A stretch of DNA of 64,000 nt from Paractinoplanes maris (lineage in GTDB: Bacteria > Actinomycetota > Actinomycetes > Mycobacteriales > Micromonosporaceae), in assembly GCF_023544465.1 (NCBI RefSeq), contig NZ_JALPVL010000010.1, positions 124,001-188,000 of the forward strand, written 5' to 3'. Shown here in pieces: positions 43,395-53,053 of the stretch (within the stretch, counting starts at the first letter, position 1; every line of letters starts with the position of its first letter). The notes under the pieces were generated by a model that searched no databases, had not been told where the DNA came from, and was given only the letters and a program-made list of their open reading frames with translations. Position numbers and translations under genes: made by a program.

Positions 43395-43835
43395 TCATCT
43401 CGCCCGGGGCGGGAGCAGCCGATCCAGGGCATTGCTGAGGGCGGCGCGCTCGGCGGCGGGGAGGCCGGCGACGATCTCCCGGTCGAGTTGCGCCGCCACC
43501 TCGGTCGCGGACTCGAGCAGCCGCAACCCGGCGTCGGTCAGGCGCAGGCTCTGCCGGCGGCGGTCGGCCGGATCCCGTACGCGGTGAAGTGCGCCCAGCC
43601 CCTCCAGGTGATCCGCCAGCAGGACCACCAGGCTGGGGGCCACGCCCAGCAGCCGGGCCAGCTCCATCTGCGACTCGGCGCCGTGCAGGCGCAGCACGCA
43701 GAGCAGCGCCACATGCTTGGGCTTGAGATCGAGATCGGTCAGCCGCGCCGAGTAGAGCGCGTCCTGGGCGACCCCCAGCAGGCCCAGCCGGAACGAGACC
43801 GTCCCCATCGGAGTCGCCGGCTTCTCGGTTGCCAT
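43395..43835 (-). CDS. MarR-family transcriptional regulator
   Basis: 146 aa from the ATG at 43835 (earlier in-frame starts to 43862 lie in the promoter). wHTH 'QMELARLLGVAPSLVVLLADHLEGLGALHRV' and wing 'DPADRRRQSLRLTDAGLRLL'. Divergent across 144 bp from the membrane protein gene at 43980, its likely target. The divergent region is AT-rich around 43858-43880 but without a clean palindrome. Confidence 0.88.
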   Translation of the reverse strand: MATEKPATPMGTVSFRLGLLGVAQDALYSARLTDLDLKPKHVALLCVLRLHGAESQMELARLLGVAPSLVVLLADHLEGLGALHRVRDPADRRRQSLRLTDAGLRLLESATEVAAQLDREIVAGLPAAERAALSNALDRLLPPRAR

Positions 43836-43979
43836 GAGTACACCATAGACGCGCCGAATCATTCATACATTGCACGGTTTTCGGTGGTTGAGACGCGTGG
43901 CACCCCCGGGTGTTCCACGGGCGCGATTCGGGCGATCAAGGGGCAGGCTGAGGGCACCAGGACGAAGAAGGGACGACCC

Positions 43980-44495
43980 ATGACCCGTACGACTCCTCTC
44001 GGCGCCGTCATCCGGGGCCTCGTCGCCGGCACGGTCGGCACCCTCGCCATGGACACGCTGCTCTACTGGCGCTATCGGCGTGGCGGTGGAAAGGACGGCT
44101 TCCTCACCTGGGAGTTCTCGTCGACCGTGCGGACGTGGGACGACGCCCCGGCCCCGGCCCAGGTCGGCCGGCGCCTGTTCGAGGGCCTGTTCCAGCGCAA
44201 GCTCCCGGACAGTCGAGCCGCGCTGGTCAACAACGTCATGCACTGGGGCTACGGCATCGCCAACGGCGCCGCCTACGGGCTCCTGGCCGGGTCGGCTCCG
44301 AAACCGCGGGTCGCCTACGGCCCGCCGTTCGGCGCCGGCGTCTGGCTCACCGGTTATGCCGTGCTCCCGCCCGCCGGCCTCTACAAACCGATCTACGAGT
44401 ACGACCGGGTGACGCTGGCCAAGGACCTCAGCGCGCACCTCGTCTTCGGCACCACGACCGCCGCCACGTTCGCCGCCGTCCAGCCGCGCGGCTGA
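43980..44495 (+). CDS. Conserved membrane protein
   Basis: 171 aa from the ATG at 43980. 'GAVIRGLVAGTVGTLAMDTLLYWRYRRGGG' and 'ALVNNVMHWGYGIANGAAYGLLAG' give glycine-rich membrane helices with 'GPPFGAGVWLTGYAVLPPAGLYKPIYEYD' between the last two. The layout resembles small actinobacterial membrane proteins of unknown function. Probably regulated by the divergent MarR protein. Confidence 0.72.
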   Translation: MTRTTPLGAVIRGLVAGTVGTLAMDTLLYWRYRRGGGKDGFLTWEFSSTVRTWDDAPAPAQVGRRLFEGLFQRKLPDSRAALVNNVMHWGYGIANGAAYGLLAGSAPKPRVAYGPPFGAGVWLTGYAVLPPAGLYKPIYEYDRVTLAKDLSAHLVFGTTTAATFAAVQPRG

Positions 44496-44502
44496 CGTCG
44501 CG

Positions 44503-44519
44503 GGTCAGCCCGGCTGACC
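44503..44519. terminator. Weak hairpin between convergent genes
   Basis: GGTCAGCC-C-GGCTGACC, 8-bp arms around one base (about 6 usable pairs), between the ends of the membrane protein gene (44495) and the response regulator gene (44527). A second GGTCAGCCCGG copy follows at 44525. Confidence 0.35.
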
Positions 44520-44526
44520 TGGCCGG

Positions 44527-45219
44527 TCAGCCCGGCGGCCGGCGGCGGTATTCGACCTCGGGACGGCCGGGCCCGCCGTACCGGGGGTTCCGCGCGACCT
44601 GCCCCGTCCCGGCCAGATGCTCCAGGTAACGCCGCGCGGTCACCCGGGACGCTCCCATCCGCGCGGCGACCTCGGCCGCCGACAGCCCGGCCGCGTCCCC
44701 GGCCCCGCGCAGCACGCCCAGCACCAGGTCGAGCGTGCCCTGGTCGAGACCCTTGGGCAGCGAGTCGGGGGAGGAGCCGCGCAACGTGGCCAGCGCCCGG
44801 TCGATCTCGTGCTGCGCCGCCACCGGCTCGACGCCGAGCATCTGGGCGCGATACCGGGCGTACGAGAGAAGCTTCTCCCGGAAGGTGGCGAACGTGAACG
44901 GCTTGAGCAGGTAGTGCGTCACGCCCAGCGACACCGCCGAGCGCACCACGGCCAGGTCGCGGGCCGACGTCACGACGAGCACGTCGGTGCCGATTCCGGA
45001 GGCGCGCAGGGCCCGGGTCAGCTCGAGGCCGAACATGTCGGGCAGATTGAGGTCGAGCAGCACCAGGTCGACCGGCATCGCGCGCAACGTGGCCATCGCC
45101 CGCTGCGCGGTGTGCGCGACGGCGGCCACCTCGAAACCGTCGACCCTTCCCGCGTACGCGGCGTGGGCCTCCGCGATGAGCGGCTCGTCCTCGACGACGA
45201 GCACCCGGATGGCCGTCAC
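44527..45219 (-). CDS. CitB/DcuR-type response regulator
   Basis: 230 aa from a GTG at 45219, overlapping the kinase stop by 4 bases (GTGA). Receiver domain with 'VVEDEPLIAEAHAAY' (acidic pair), phospho-Asp in 'LVLLDLNLPDMFG' and the conserved 'YLLKPFT'. The C-terminal HTH 'LSAAEVAARMGASRVTARRYLEHLAGTGQV' is the helix-turn-helix of the CitB/DcuR/DctR group, which controls C4-dicarboxylate or citrate uptake. With the kinase and the divergent symporter it forms a complete sensing-uptake unit. Confidence 0.93.
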   Translation of the reverse strand: MTAIRVLVVEDEPLIAEAHAAYAGRVDGFEVAAVAHTAQRAMATLRAMPVDLVLLDLNLPDMFGLELTRALRASGIGTDVLVVTSARDLAVVRSAVSLGVTHYLLKPFTFATFREKLLSYARYRAQMLGVEPVAAQHEIDRALATLRGSSPDSLPKGLDQGTLDLVLGVLRGAGDAAGLSAAEVAARMGASRVTARRYLEHLAGTGQVARNPRYGGPGRPEVEYRRRPPG

Positions 45220-46748
45220 GGGCGCACCGGAAGCCGTACGGAGATCAACGCGCCCCCGCCCGCGGCCGTCGCCACCTCGATGCCCCCGCCGTGCCGATCC
45301 ACCACCTGCCTGACCAGCGCCAGCCCCAGCCCGCGGCCCGCCGCCTTGGTCGACCAACCCCGCTGGAAGGCCTCGGGCGAGGCCAGGCCGGGCCCGGTGT
45401 CACCCACCCGCACGAGAACCTCCCCGTCCGACTCGACCACCAGCACGGTCACCTCCCGCGGCGGCTCGGTGCCGGCCACCGCCTCCAGCGCGTTGTCGAC
45501 CAGGTTGCCGACGACGGTGAGCAGATCGCGACCGGGCAGCGGGGTGCGGCCGAGCCGGGAAGCATCGTCCACCACCAGTTGCACACCGCGCTCGGCGGCC
45601 TGCGCCGACTTGCCCAGCAGCAGGGCGGCCAGCGCCGGCTCGCTGAGTGCGCCCACCACCTGATCGGTGAGCTGCTGGGCCACCTCGAGCTCGGCCGTGG
45701 CCAGGCGCACGGCCTCCTCGGTGCGGCCCAGCTCGACCATCGTGAGCACGGTGTGCAGGCGGTTCGCGGCCTCGTGGGCCTGCGAGCGCAGCGCCTCGGT
45801 CAGCCCGCGGACGGAGTCGAGCTCGCCGGTCAGCGCGCGCAGCTCGGTGTGGTCGCGCAGGGTGAGCACCGTCCCGACCGTCTGGCCCTCCGAGCGGATC
45901 ACCCGCTGGTTGGCGACCAGGATGCGGTCGCCGGCCGGCACCGGCTCGTCCTCGACGGCAGTTTTCGCGGCGAGCAGGTCGCTGATCTCGGGCGGCAGCT
46001 CACCGTCACCCAGGAGTCGTCGCCCCTCGTCGTTGACCAGCGTCACGGTGCCGGCCCGGTCGGCCACCACCAGGCCCTCGCGCACCGAGTGGAGCACCGC
46101 GTCGTGATACTCGTACATCCGGGTCATCTCGGCCGGGCCGAGGCCGTGTGTCTGGCGGCGCAGGCGACGGCTGAGCAGCCACGACCCGGCCGCCGCGAGC
46201 AGCAGGGCGAGCGCCGTCGGGACGGCCACGGCCGGCGTGCGGGCCAGCAGCTTCTGGTTGATCGCCTCGGTGGTGATGCCGACCGACACCAGCGCGATCA
46301 CCACACCGTCGCCGTCCCGCACCGGCACCACCGTGCGCACCGACTCACCGAGGGTGCCGACGCTCGTCTCGATCACCGTGCCGCCGTCGAGCGCGCCCTG
46401 GATCGTCCCGATGAACCTCTGGCCGATCAGGTCGGGCCGGGTGTGCGTGAAGCGGGTGCGATCGGTCGCCATGACCACGATGAAGTCGGTGCGCGTGGCG
46501 TCGCGGACGCTTTCGGTGTACGGCTGCAGCACCTTCGACGGATCGGTGCCGCGCACCGCGTCGACGACCATCGGGTTGTTCGCGACCGCCTGGGCGATCC
46601 CCTCGACCTGACCGATGGCCGCCTGCTCGGCGTCGTCCCGGGCCAGCAGCACCGCCCCGGTCGTGCCGATCGCCACCAGCGCCGTCACGACCAGCACCTG
46701 CAGGACGAAGAGCCGGCCCGCGATGCTCCAGCTTCGAGTCAACGGCAT
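45216..46748 (-). CDS. CitA/DcuS-type sensor histidine kinase
   Basis: 510 aa. An N-terminal membrane segment (about 12-33), an extracytoplasmic PAS-like (PDC) sensor (about 35-165), a second membrane segment (about 168-190), then a cytoplasmic PAS domain ('VLHSVREGLVVADRAGTVTLVNDEGRRLLG'). The phospho-acceptor 'LRSQAHEAANRLHTVLTMVELG' is the CitA-group form, followed by an ATPase domain with 'NLVDNALEAV', 'DTGPGL' and 'GRGLGLALVRQVVDRHGG'. It probably senses citrate or C4-dicarboxylates outside the cell and signals to the regulator downstream. Divergent from the symporter. Confidence 0.94.
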   Translation of the reverse strand: MPLTRSWSIAGRLFVLQVLVVTALVAIGTTGAVLLARDDAEQAAIGQVEGIAQAVANNPMVVDAVRGTDPSKVLQPYTESVRDATRTDFIVVMATDRTRFTHTRPDLIGQRFIGTIQGALDGGTVIETSVGTLGESVRTVVPVRDGDGVVIALVSVGITTEAINQKLLARTPAVAVPTALALLLAAAGSWLLSRRLRRQTHGLGPAEMTRMYEYHDAVLHSVREGLVVADRAGTVTLVNDEGRRLLGDGELPPEISDLLAAKTAVEDEPVPAGDRILVANQRVIRSEGQTVGTVLTLRDHTELRALTGELDSVRGLTEALRSQAHEAANRLHTVLTMVELGRTEEAVRLATAELEVAQQLTDQVVGALSEPALAALLLGKSAQAAERGVQLVVDDASRLGRTPLPGRDLLTVVGNLVDNALEAVAGTEPPREVTVLVVESDGEVLVRVGDTGPGLASPEAFQRGWSTKAAGRGLGLALVRQVVDRHGGGIEVATAAGGGALISVRLPVRP

Positions 46749-46819
46749 GTGTCCGTCTCAGTTCCTCGCGGTAAACAGAATGAACTCAATCTCGCCCTCG
46801 ATGTGAGACGCAGGACACA
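46748..46819. promoter_or_regulatory. Nested inverted repeats between kinase and symporter
   Basis: TGTGTCC (46748-46754) pairs with GGACACA (46813-46819), and GTCTC (46755-46759) with GAGAC (46805-46809), framing the 80-bp divergent region. The centre (46770-46800) is AT-rich and promoter-like. These are candidate sites for the CitB-type regulator. Confidence 0.35.
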
Positions 46820-46828
46820 GTCTGCGGC

Positions 46829-48250
46829 ATGGACACCCAGAGCCCCAGCCCGCGGGTCAAACGGGACAGGACGCATTACCTCTACCTGGCGGTGATCGCG
46901 GCAGTCGTGGCCGGCATCGTGCTCGGCCTCGCGGTTCCGGATGTCGCCAAGGAGCTCAAGCCGATCGGCACCGGCTTCGTCAACCTGATCAAGATGATGA
47001 TCGCCCCGGTCATCTTCTGCACGATCGTGCTCGGTGTCGGCTCGATCCGGCAGGCGGCCAAGGTCGGCCGGGTCGGTGGCCTGGCCCTCGGCTACTTCCT
47101 CATCATGTCGACCGTGGCGCTGGCCATCGGCCTGGTCGTCGGCAACATCATCCACCCGGGGGCCGGGCTGCACCTGGACGCGGCGGCCGCCGCGGCCGGG
47201 CAGAAGCAGGCCGGCGGGGCGGCCGACGAGAGCCTGGCCGACTTCGTCCTCGGCATCATCCCCAACAGCCTGCTCTCCTCGCTGACCGACGGCGAGGTGC
47301 TGGAGACGCTGCTCGTGGCGCTGCTGGTCGGCTTCGCGGTGCAGGGCATGGGCCGCCGCGGTGAGCCCGTGCTGCGGGCCATCTCGACGATCCAGCGGCT
47401 GGTCTTCAAGATCCTCGCCATGATCATGTGGCTGGCCCCGATCGGCGCGTTCGGCGCGATCGCGGCGGTGGTCGGCGAGACCGGCGTCGACGCGCTCAAG
47501 AGCCTGGCCCAGATCATGTTCGGCTTCTACGTGACCTGCGCGATCTTCGTCTTCGTCATCCTGGCCGCGATCCTCTGGGTGTTCGCCCGGATGAACATCT
47601 TCTCGCTGCTCAAGTACCTCGGCCGCGAGTTCCTGCTGATCCTGTCGACCTCGTCGTCGGAGTCGGCGCTGCCGCGGCTCATCGCGAAGATGGAGCACCT
47701 GGGCGTGAGCAAGCCGGTCGTCGGCATCACCGTCCCGACCGGCTACTCCTTCAACCTCGACGGCACGGCGATCTATCTGACGATGGCGTCGTTGTTCATC
47801 GCCGAGGCGCTCGACCAGCCGCTCAGCGTCGGCGAGCAGATCTCGCTGCTGGTCTTCATGGTCATCGCCTCCAAGGGCGCGGCCGGCATCACCGGCGCCG
47901 GCCTGGCCACGCTGGCCGGCGGCCTGCAGAGCCACCGTCCCGAGCTGGTCGACGGCGTCGGGCTGATCGTCGGCATCGACCGGTTCATGTCCGAGGCCCG
48001 GGCGCTGACCAACTTCGCCGGCAACGCCGTGGCCACCGTCCTGGTCGGCACCTGGACCAACGAGATCGACCGCGACAAGACCCGGGCCGTGCTCTCCGGT
48101 CAGGACCCGTTCGACGAGGCCACGATGCTCGACCGGGACTCGGACGAAGGCACCGAGCCGGCGCCCACCGGCACCGAGCCGGCGCCCACCGGCACCGAGC
48201 CGGCGCCAGCCGGCGCCACGGCCCAGCCGGCGCCGGCCGCCAAGGCCTGA
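46829..48250 (+). CDS. DctA-like dicarboxylate/amino acid:cation symporter
   Basis: 473 aa. Family hallmarks are 'GTGFVNLIKMMIAPVIFCTIVLGVG', the serine-rich re-entrant loop 'ILSTSSSESALPRLIAKME', 'VPTGYSFNLDGTAIYLTMASLFIAEA' (substrate/Na+ site) and 'GAAGITGAGLATLAGGL'. About eight membrane segments. It takes up C4-dicarboxylates or acidic amino acids with cations. The C-terminal tail carries three 7-residue repeats (GTEPAPT) not found in ordinary DctA proteins. Divergent from a CitA/CitB-like two-component system that should induce it, and followed by a strong terminator. Confidence 0.93.
   Translation: MDTQSPSPRVKRDRTHYLYLAVIAAVVAGIVLGLAVPDVAKELKPIGTGFVNLIKMMIAPVIFCTIVLGVGSIRQAAKVGRVGGLALGYFLIMSTVALAIGLVVGNIIHPGAGLHLDAAAAAAGQKQAGGAADESLADFVLGIIPNSLLSSLTDGEVLETLLVALLVGFAVQGMGRRGEPVLRAISTIQRLVFKILAMIMWLAPIGAFGAIAAVVGETGVDALKSLAQIMFGFYVTCAIFVFVILAAILWVFARMNIFSLLKYLGREFLLILSTSSSESALPRLIAKMEHLGVSKPVVGITVPTGYSFNLDGTAIYLTMASLFIAEALDQPLSVGEQISLLVFMVIASKGAAGITGAGLATLAGGLQSHRPELVDGVGLIVGIDRFMSEARALTNFAGNAVATVLVGTWTNEIDRDKTRAVLSGQDPFDEATMLDRDSDEGTEPAPTGTEPAPTGTEPAPAGATAQPAPAAKA
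48149..48211 (+). repeat. Three 21-bp tandem repeats in the symporter tail
   Basis: Unit GGCACCGAGCCGGCGCCCAC(C), encoding GTEPAPT, repeated at 48149-48169, 48170-48190 and 48191-48211 (the last diverged at its end). The length is a multiple of three, so unit number can change without breaking the frame. Confidence 0.75.
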
Positions 48251-48258
48251 CCCGGTCC

Positions 48259-48294
48259 GGCCCGGCCGTCCCCGCTCCCGGAGACGGCCGGGCC
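48259..48294 (+). terminator. Strong hairpin terminator after the symporter
   Basis: GGCCCGGCCGTC / GACGGCCGGGCC, a perfect 12-bp stem with a 12-base loop, 9 bases after the stop and before the kinase gene at 48327. Confidence 0.75.
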
Positions 48295-48326
48295 GGGCCC
48301 TTGGTGGTCTTGAGTAGCATGTCCGG

Positions 48327-50096
<1,770 letters not shown>

Positions 50097-50148
50097 GGCC
50101 GCGGTGGGCCACTCCGAAACGGCCACGCTGAGCTGGATGGCCTGCTGA

Positions 50149-50328
50149 GCCGACGACCACACCAACGGGGCCTTCCAGCTGGGCCTCAACGGCGCCGAGC
50201 TCTGGCACTCGGGCCCACCGCCGCCCGGGCACAGCCTCTATGTGCACGTCAGCCGCGAGGAGCAGGCACACGCGCTGGCCGGGGCGGTCGGCGGCCGGGT
50301 GCTCGGCGAGGGCGCCACCGGCTGGTGA
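50149..50328 (+). pseudogene. Possible gene remnant (VOC-like) in a 400-bp gap
   Basis: Between the kinase stop (50096) and the next gene (50505) one frame reads DDHTNGAFQLGLNGAELW... to ...GGRVLGEGATGW with good codon bias but no start; a stop sits directly upstream at 50146. The wording resembles the end of a VOC/antibiotic-resistance-type domain. A further protein-like stretch in another frame continues from about 50328 to 50440. Both look like decayed coding DNA. Nothing else is seen in 50097-50504. Confidence 0.3.
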
Positions 50329-50504
50329 GCTCCGGGGCGTCACCGGCCCGCCCCGGCCCGGCGCCCACACCGTCGAGCTGACCTCCACGATGGCCGGCAC
50401 CCCAGGCGTGGAAACGGCCGAGACTGTCGCCGTGACTGTCCGGAGATGGCGCGATCCTGCTATACCTGCCGATGACGGTCGGATGTAGCGGGACGGTGAC
50501 TGTG

Positions 50505-50924
50505 ATGGATCTGGGCGAACTGTCGACCTCAGTGGTTCCCTTTGTGGCCGCGGCGGCCTCGGCCTACGGCGGTGCCGTGGTGCAGCGGGCCACCGACACG
50601 GCGGTGGACAGCGGTGCCGACGCCACGGTGAGCTGGGGGCGGCGCCTGCTGGGCCGTCTGATCGCGTCGCGCCGGGGCGACCAGGTGACCTCGGCCGTCG
50701 AGGATCTGGCCGAGGACCCGGCCGACGAGACCTCGCTGACCCTGGTCCGGGCCCAGGTGCTCAAGGCCCTGACGGACGACCCGGCCCTGGCCGCCGAGAT
50801 CGAGGCCATGCTCCGCGAGGCTCCCACCCCCGGCGACCGCTACACCATCACGGTGACCAACAGCCACGGCTTCCAGATCGGCTCCCACAACGTGCAGACG
50901 AACGTGTCCCGTCCGCAACACTGA
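50505..50924 (+). CDS. Predicted effector partner of an NLR: helical protein with C-terminal RHIM-like amyloid motif
   Basis: 139 aa from the ATG at 50505 (in-frame GTG at 50496 and ATG at 50472 also possible). Residues 1-28 are a hydrophobic, Ala/Val-rich helix (ELSTSVVPFVAAAASAYGGA) that could insert in membranes. Residues 30-106 are acidic and helical ('SAVEDLAEDPADETSLTLVRAQVLKALTDDPALAAEIEAML'), a small domain often seen at the N-terminus of actinomycete proteins of unknown role. Residues 112-134 form 'RYTITVTNSHG' plus FQIGSHNVQTNV, a Q-I-G-x-x-N RHIM-like motif. The last 12 of these residues occur identically at the N-terminus of the next gene. The stop overlaps the next ATG (TGATG). 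Pore formation or cell-death execution is inferred from known bacterial NLR-amyloid pairs. Confidence 0.75.
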   Translation: MDLGELSTSVVPFVAAAASAYGGAVVQRATDTAVDSGADATVSWGRRLLGRLIASRRGDQVTSAVEDLAEDPADETSLTLVRAQVLKALTDDPALAAEIEAMLREAPTPGDRYTITVTNSHGFQIGSHNVQTNVSRPQH

Positions 50925-50986
50925 TGGGCGAGGTCTCCGGCAGCCGGGCCTTCCAGATCGGCTCGCACAACGTCCAGACCAACGTC
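50871..50986 (+). repeat. Duplicated motif-coding sequence in the two coupled genes
   Basis: The 36 bases coding FQIGSHNVQTNV occur at 50871-50906 (end of the small gene) and 50951-50986 (start of the NB-ARC gene). The copies differ at four positions, every one a silent third-base change (TCC/TCG, GTG/GTC, ACG/ACC, GTG/GTC). This is the signature of selection for the peptide rather than recent DNA duplication. Confidence 0.85.
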
Positions 50987-53053
50987 GACCTCGACGCCGG
51001 ATCCCTGCCGCCACCGCAGCGCCCGGGCCGGGCGGGAACGGCGCCGCACAACCTGCCTCCGGCGTCGGCCGTCTTCGAGGGCCGCGATCTGACCGAGCTC
51101 GGCACGTTGCTCGGCGAACTCGAAGGCGACGCCGAGGGCGGCGTGGTGGCGGCCCAGGCCGCGGTGCACGGGCTGGGCGGGACCGGCAAGAGCGAGTTGG
51201 CCAATCAGTACGCCCGGGCCCACCTCGACCGCTACGACCTGGTCTGGTGGATCACCGCCGAGACCCGGCAGTCGGTCGGCCTCGGTCTGGCCGCGCTGAC
51301 CGCCCGCCTGCACCCGGTGGCCACTCTGGCCGACGCGCAGGAGTGGGCCGTGGGCTGGTTGCAGTCGAACACAGGCTGGCTCCTGGTGCTCGACAACGTC
51401 GACGACGTGGCCGCGGTCACCGGCCTGCTCGGCCTGGTCGCCGGGCGTGGCCGGATCGTGGTCACCACCCGCCGCGATCCCGGCGCGGCCGGCTGGCGCA
51501 AGCTCGGCCTCGCACCGCTGCGGCTGGACGTGCTCGACCGGCCCGCCAGCGTCCGTCTCCTGCTGGAGCTGACCGGTTCCGACGACGACGCCGGCGCGGA
51601 CGTGCTGGCCGGCGCGCTCGGTGACCTGCCGCTCGGCCTCCAGCAGGCCGCCGCCTATGTGAGCCGGCACGACGGGATGACCTTCGACGACTACGTCACC
51701 TTGTTGACCGAAGAGTTCGACCGGGCGGCGTTGCACAGAGCCGAGGGCGACGACGACCAGAGGACGATCGCTGCCGTGTGGACAGTGACTATGGCCTCGG
51801 TCGCCGCGCGGAGTCCGCTGGCCGCGAAGGTGCTGGACGTGCTGGCCTGGCTCGCCGCCGACCCGTTGCCCAAGACGGTGCTCGAGCCGCTGGCCACGAG
51901 TGATCGTGACCTGGACGACGCTCTGGCCCTGCTGGCGTCGTACTCGATGATCGCGCGCCGATCCGGGGCGGTGACGGTGCACCGCTTGGTGCAGGCTGTC
52001 ACCCGCGCAGCCGCCGCGACAGCCGGGAGCTCCGGCGTGGATCGGGACGCGGCAATCAAGTGCTTGGTCACAGCCATGCCGCCTGAGCCCGCCACCAACG
52101 TTGCCGGGTGGTCGATGTGGGCGGCACTGCTCCCGCATGTCGAGGCGGTCGGCGGTTACCTTCCGGCCGGCCACCGCTCCGCAGTGGCGCTGAAGCTTCA
52201 AGACCGTGCCGCCACTTACCAGCAGTATCAGGGCAACGGGACCTCGGCCGTCGCGACCTTCGAGCGGGTACTCCTCGATACCGAGCGACTCTTCGGCGCG
52301 GAGAATCGGAATACTCTCGCCGCGCGGTCGAATCTCGCTTTCGCCTACGTGGAGACCGGGCGGCTGGATGAAGCCATCGCGCTGAACGAACGCAATGTCG
52401 CCGATTGCCGGCGCCTCCTCGGTGACGACCACGCGGGAACGCTCACGGTTCTCGGGAATCTCGCGACCTGCTACTTGCGGGCCGGCGACGATGCCAAGGC
52501 ACTCGAGATTCTCGAGCGTCTCGTCGTCGATCGTGAGCGGATATTCGGTGTGGACCACCGCGACACGCTCTCGGCCCGGAGCAACCTGGCAGCATCGTAC
52601 GAACGGATGGGTCGCGTCCAGGAGGCATTCGCGCTTCGGGAGGAGGCTCTGGCTGACCTCGAGCGAAACTTCGGCTCGGATGATCCGGACACCCTCAAGG
52701 CCCGAGGTGGGCTCGGCGTCGCCTACTGGAAGGAGGGCCGCACCGGCGACGCGATCGTCATCTTCGAGCGGATCGTCGAGGAGAGTATGCGGGTTCTCGG
52801 CCCCGACAAGCCGGACACGCTCACCGCGCGCAGCAATCTAGGTGTCGCCTACAGCAGGACCGGACGCGTCCCCGAAGCGATCACGATCCTGGAACGGGTC
52901 CTCGACGACCTGGAGCGGGTCCGCGGTTCGGCACACCCCGACACGCTTACTGTCGTCTCGCGCCTCGCCGAAGCCCGCGCCATCGGCGCCCGTGGTTCTA
53001 GAGCTGCGGCTCCGGCTGACGTGCTCCCGCCTTCGCCGGAGGGCGCAGGATGA
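50924..53053 (+). CDS. NLR-like STAND protein: RHIM-like motif, NB-ARC, TPR repeats
   Basis: 709 aa, ATG overlapping the preceding stop. Residues 10-21 are FQIGSHNVQTNV, the amyloid-type motif shared with the upstream protein. NB-ARC domain about 50-360: GLGGTGKS P-loop (83-90), 'WLLVLDNVDD' Walker B (152-161), 'IVVTTRRDP' (178-186, sensor 1) and 'LGDLPLGLQQAA' (232-243, GxP). Then a helical linker and a TPR array (about 425-690) with a conserved G-x5-TL-x-A/V-R-x-N/G-L element at residues 458, 500, 542, 584, 626 and 668, exactly 42 residues apart, as in kinesin-light-chain TPRs. The TPRs would sense a ligand, the ATPase would oligomerise and the motif would template the partner. The TPR-coding DNA (about 52200-52980) uses more A/T third bases than its surroundings. 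The end overlaps the convergent kinase gene by 56 bases. Confidence 0.9.
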   Translation: MGEVSGSRAFQIGSHNVQTNVDLDAGSLPPPQRPGRAGTAPHNLPPASAVFEGRDLTELGTLLGELEGDAEGGVVAAQAAVHGLGGTGKSELANQYARAHLDRYDLVWWITAETRQSVGLGLAALTARLHPVATLADAQEWAVGWLQSNTGWLLVLDNVDDVAAVTGLLGLVAGRGRIVVTTRRDPGAAGWRKLGLAPLRLDVLDRPASVRLLLELTGSDDDAGADVLAGALGDLPLGLQQAAAYVSRHDGMTFDDYVTLLTEEFDRAALHRAEGDDDQRTIAAVWTVTMASVAARSPLAAKVLDVLAWLAADPLPKTVLEPLATSDRDLDDALALLASYSMIARRSGAVTVHRLVQAVTRAAAATAGSSGVDRDAAIKCLVTAMPPEPATNVAGWSMWAALLPHVEAVGGYLPAGHRSAVALKLQDRAATYQQYQGNGTSAVATFERVLLDTERLFGAENRNTLAARSNLAFAYVETGRLDEAIALNERNVADCRRLLGDDHAGTLTVLGNLATCYLRAGDDAKALEILERLVVDRERIFGVDHRDTLSARSNLAASYERMGRVQEAFALREEALADLERNFGSDDPDTLKARGGLGVAYWKEGRTGDAIVIFERIVEESMRVLGPDKPDTLTARSNLGVAYSRTGRVPEAITILERVLDDLERVRGSAHPDTLTVVSRLAEARAIGARGSRAAAPADVLPPSPEGAG

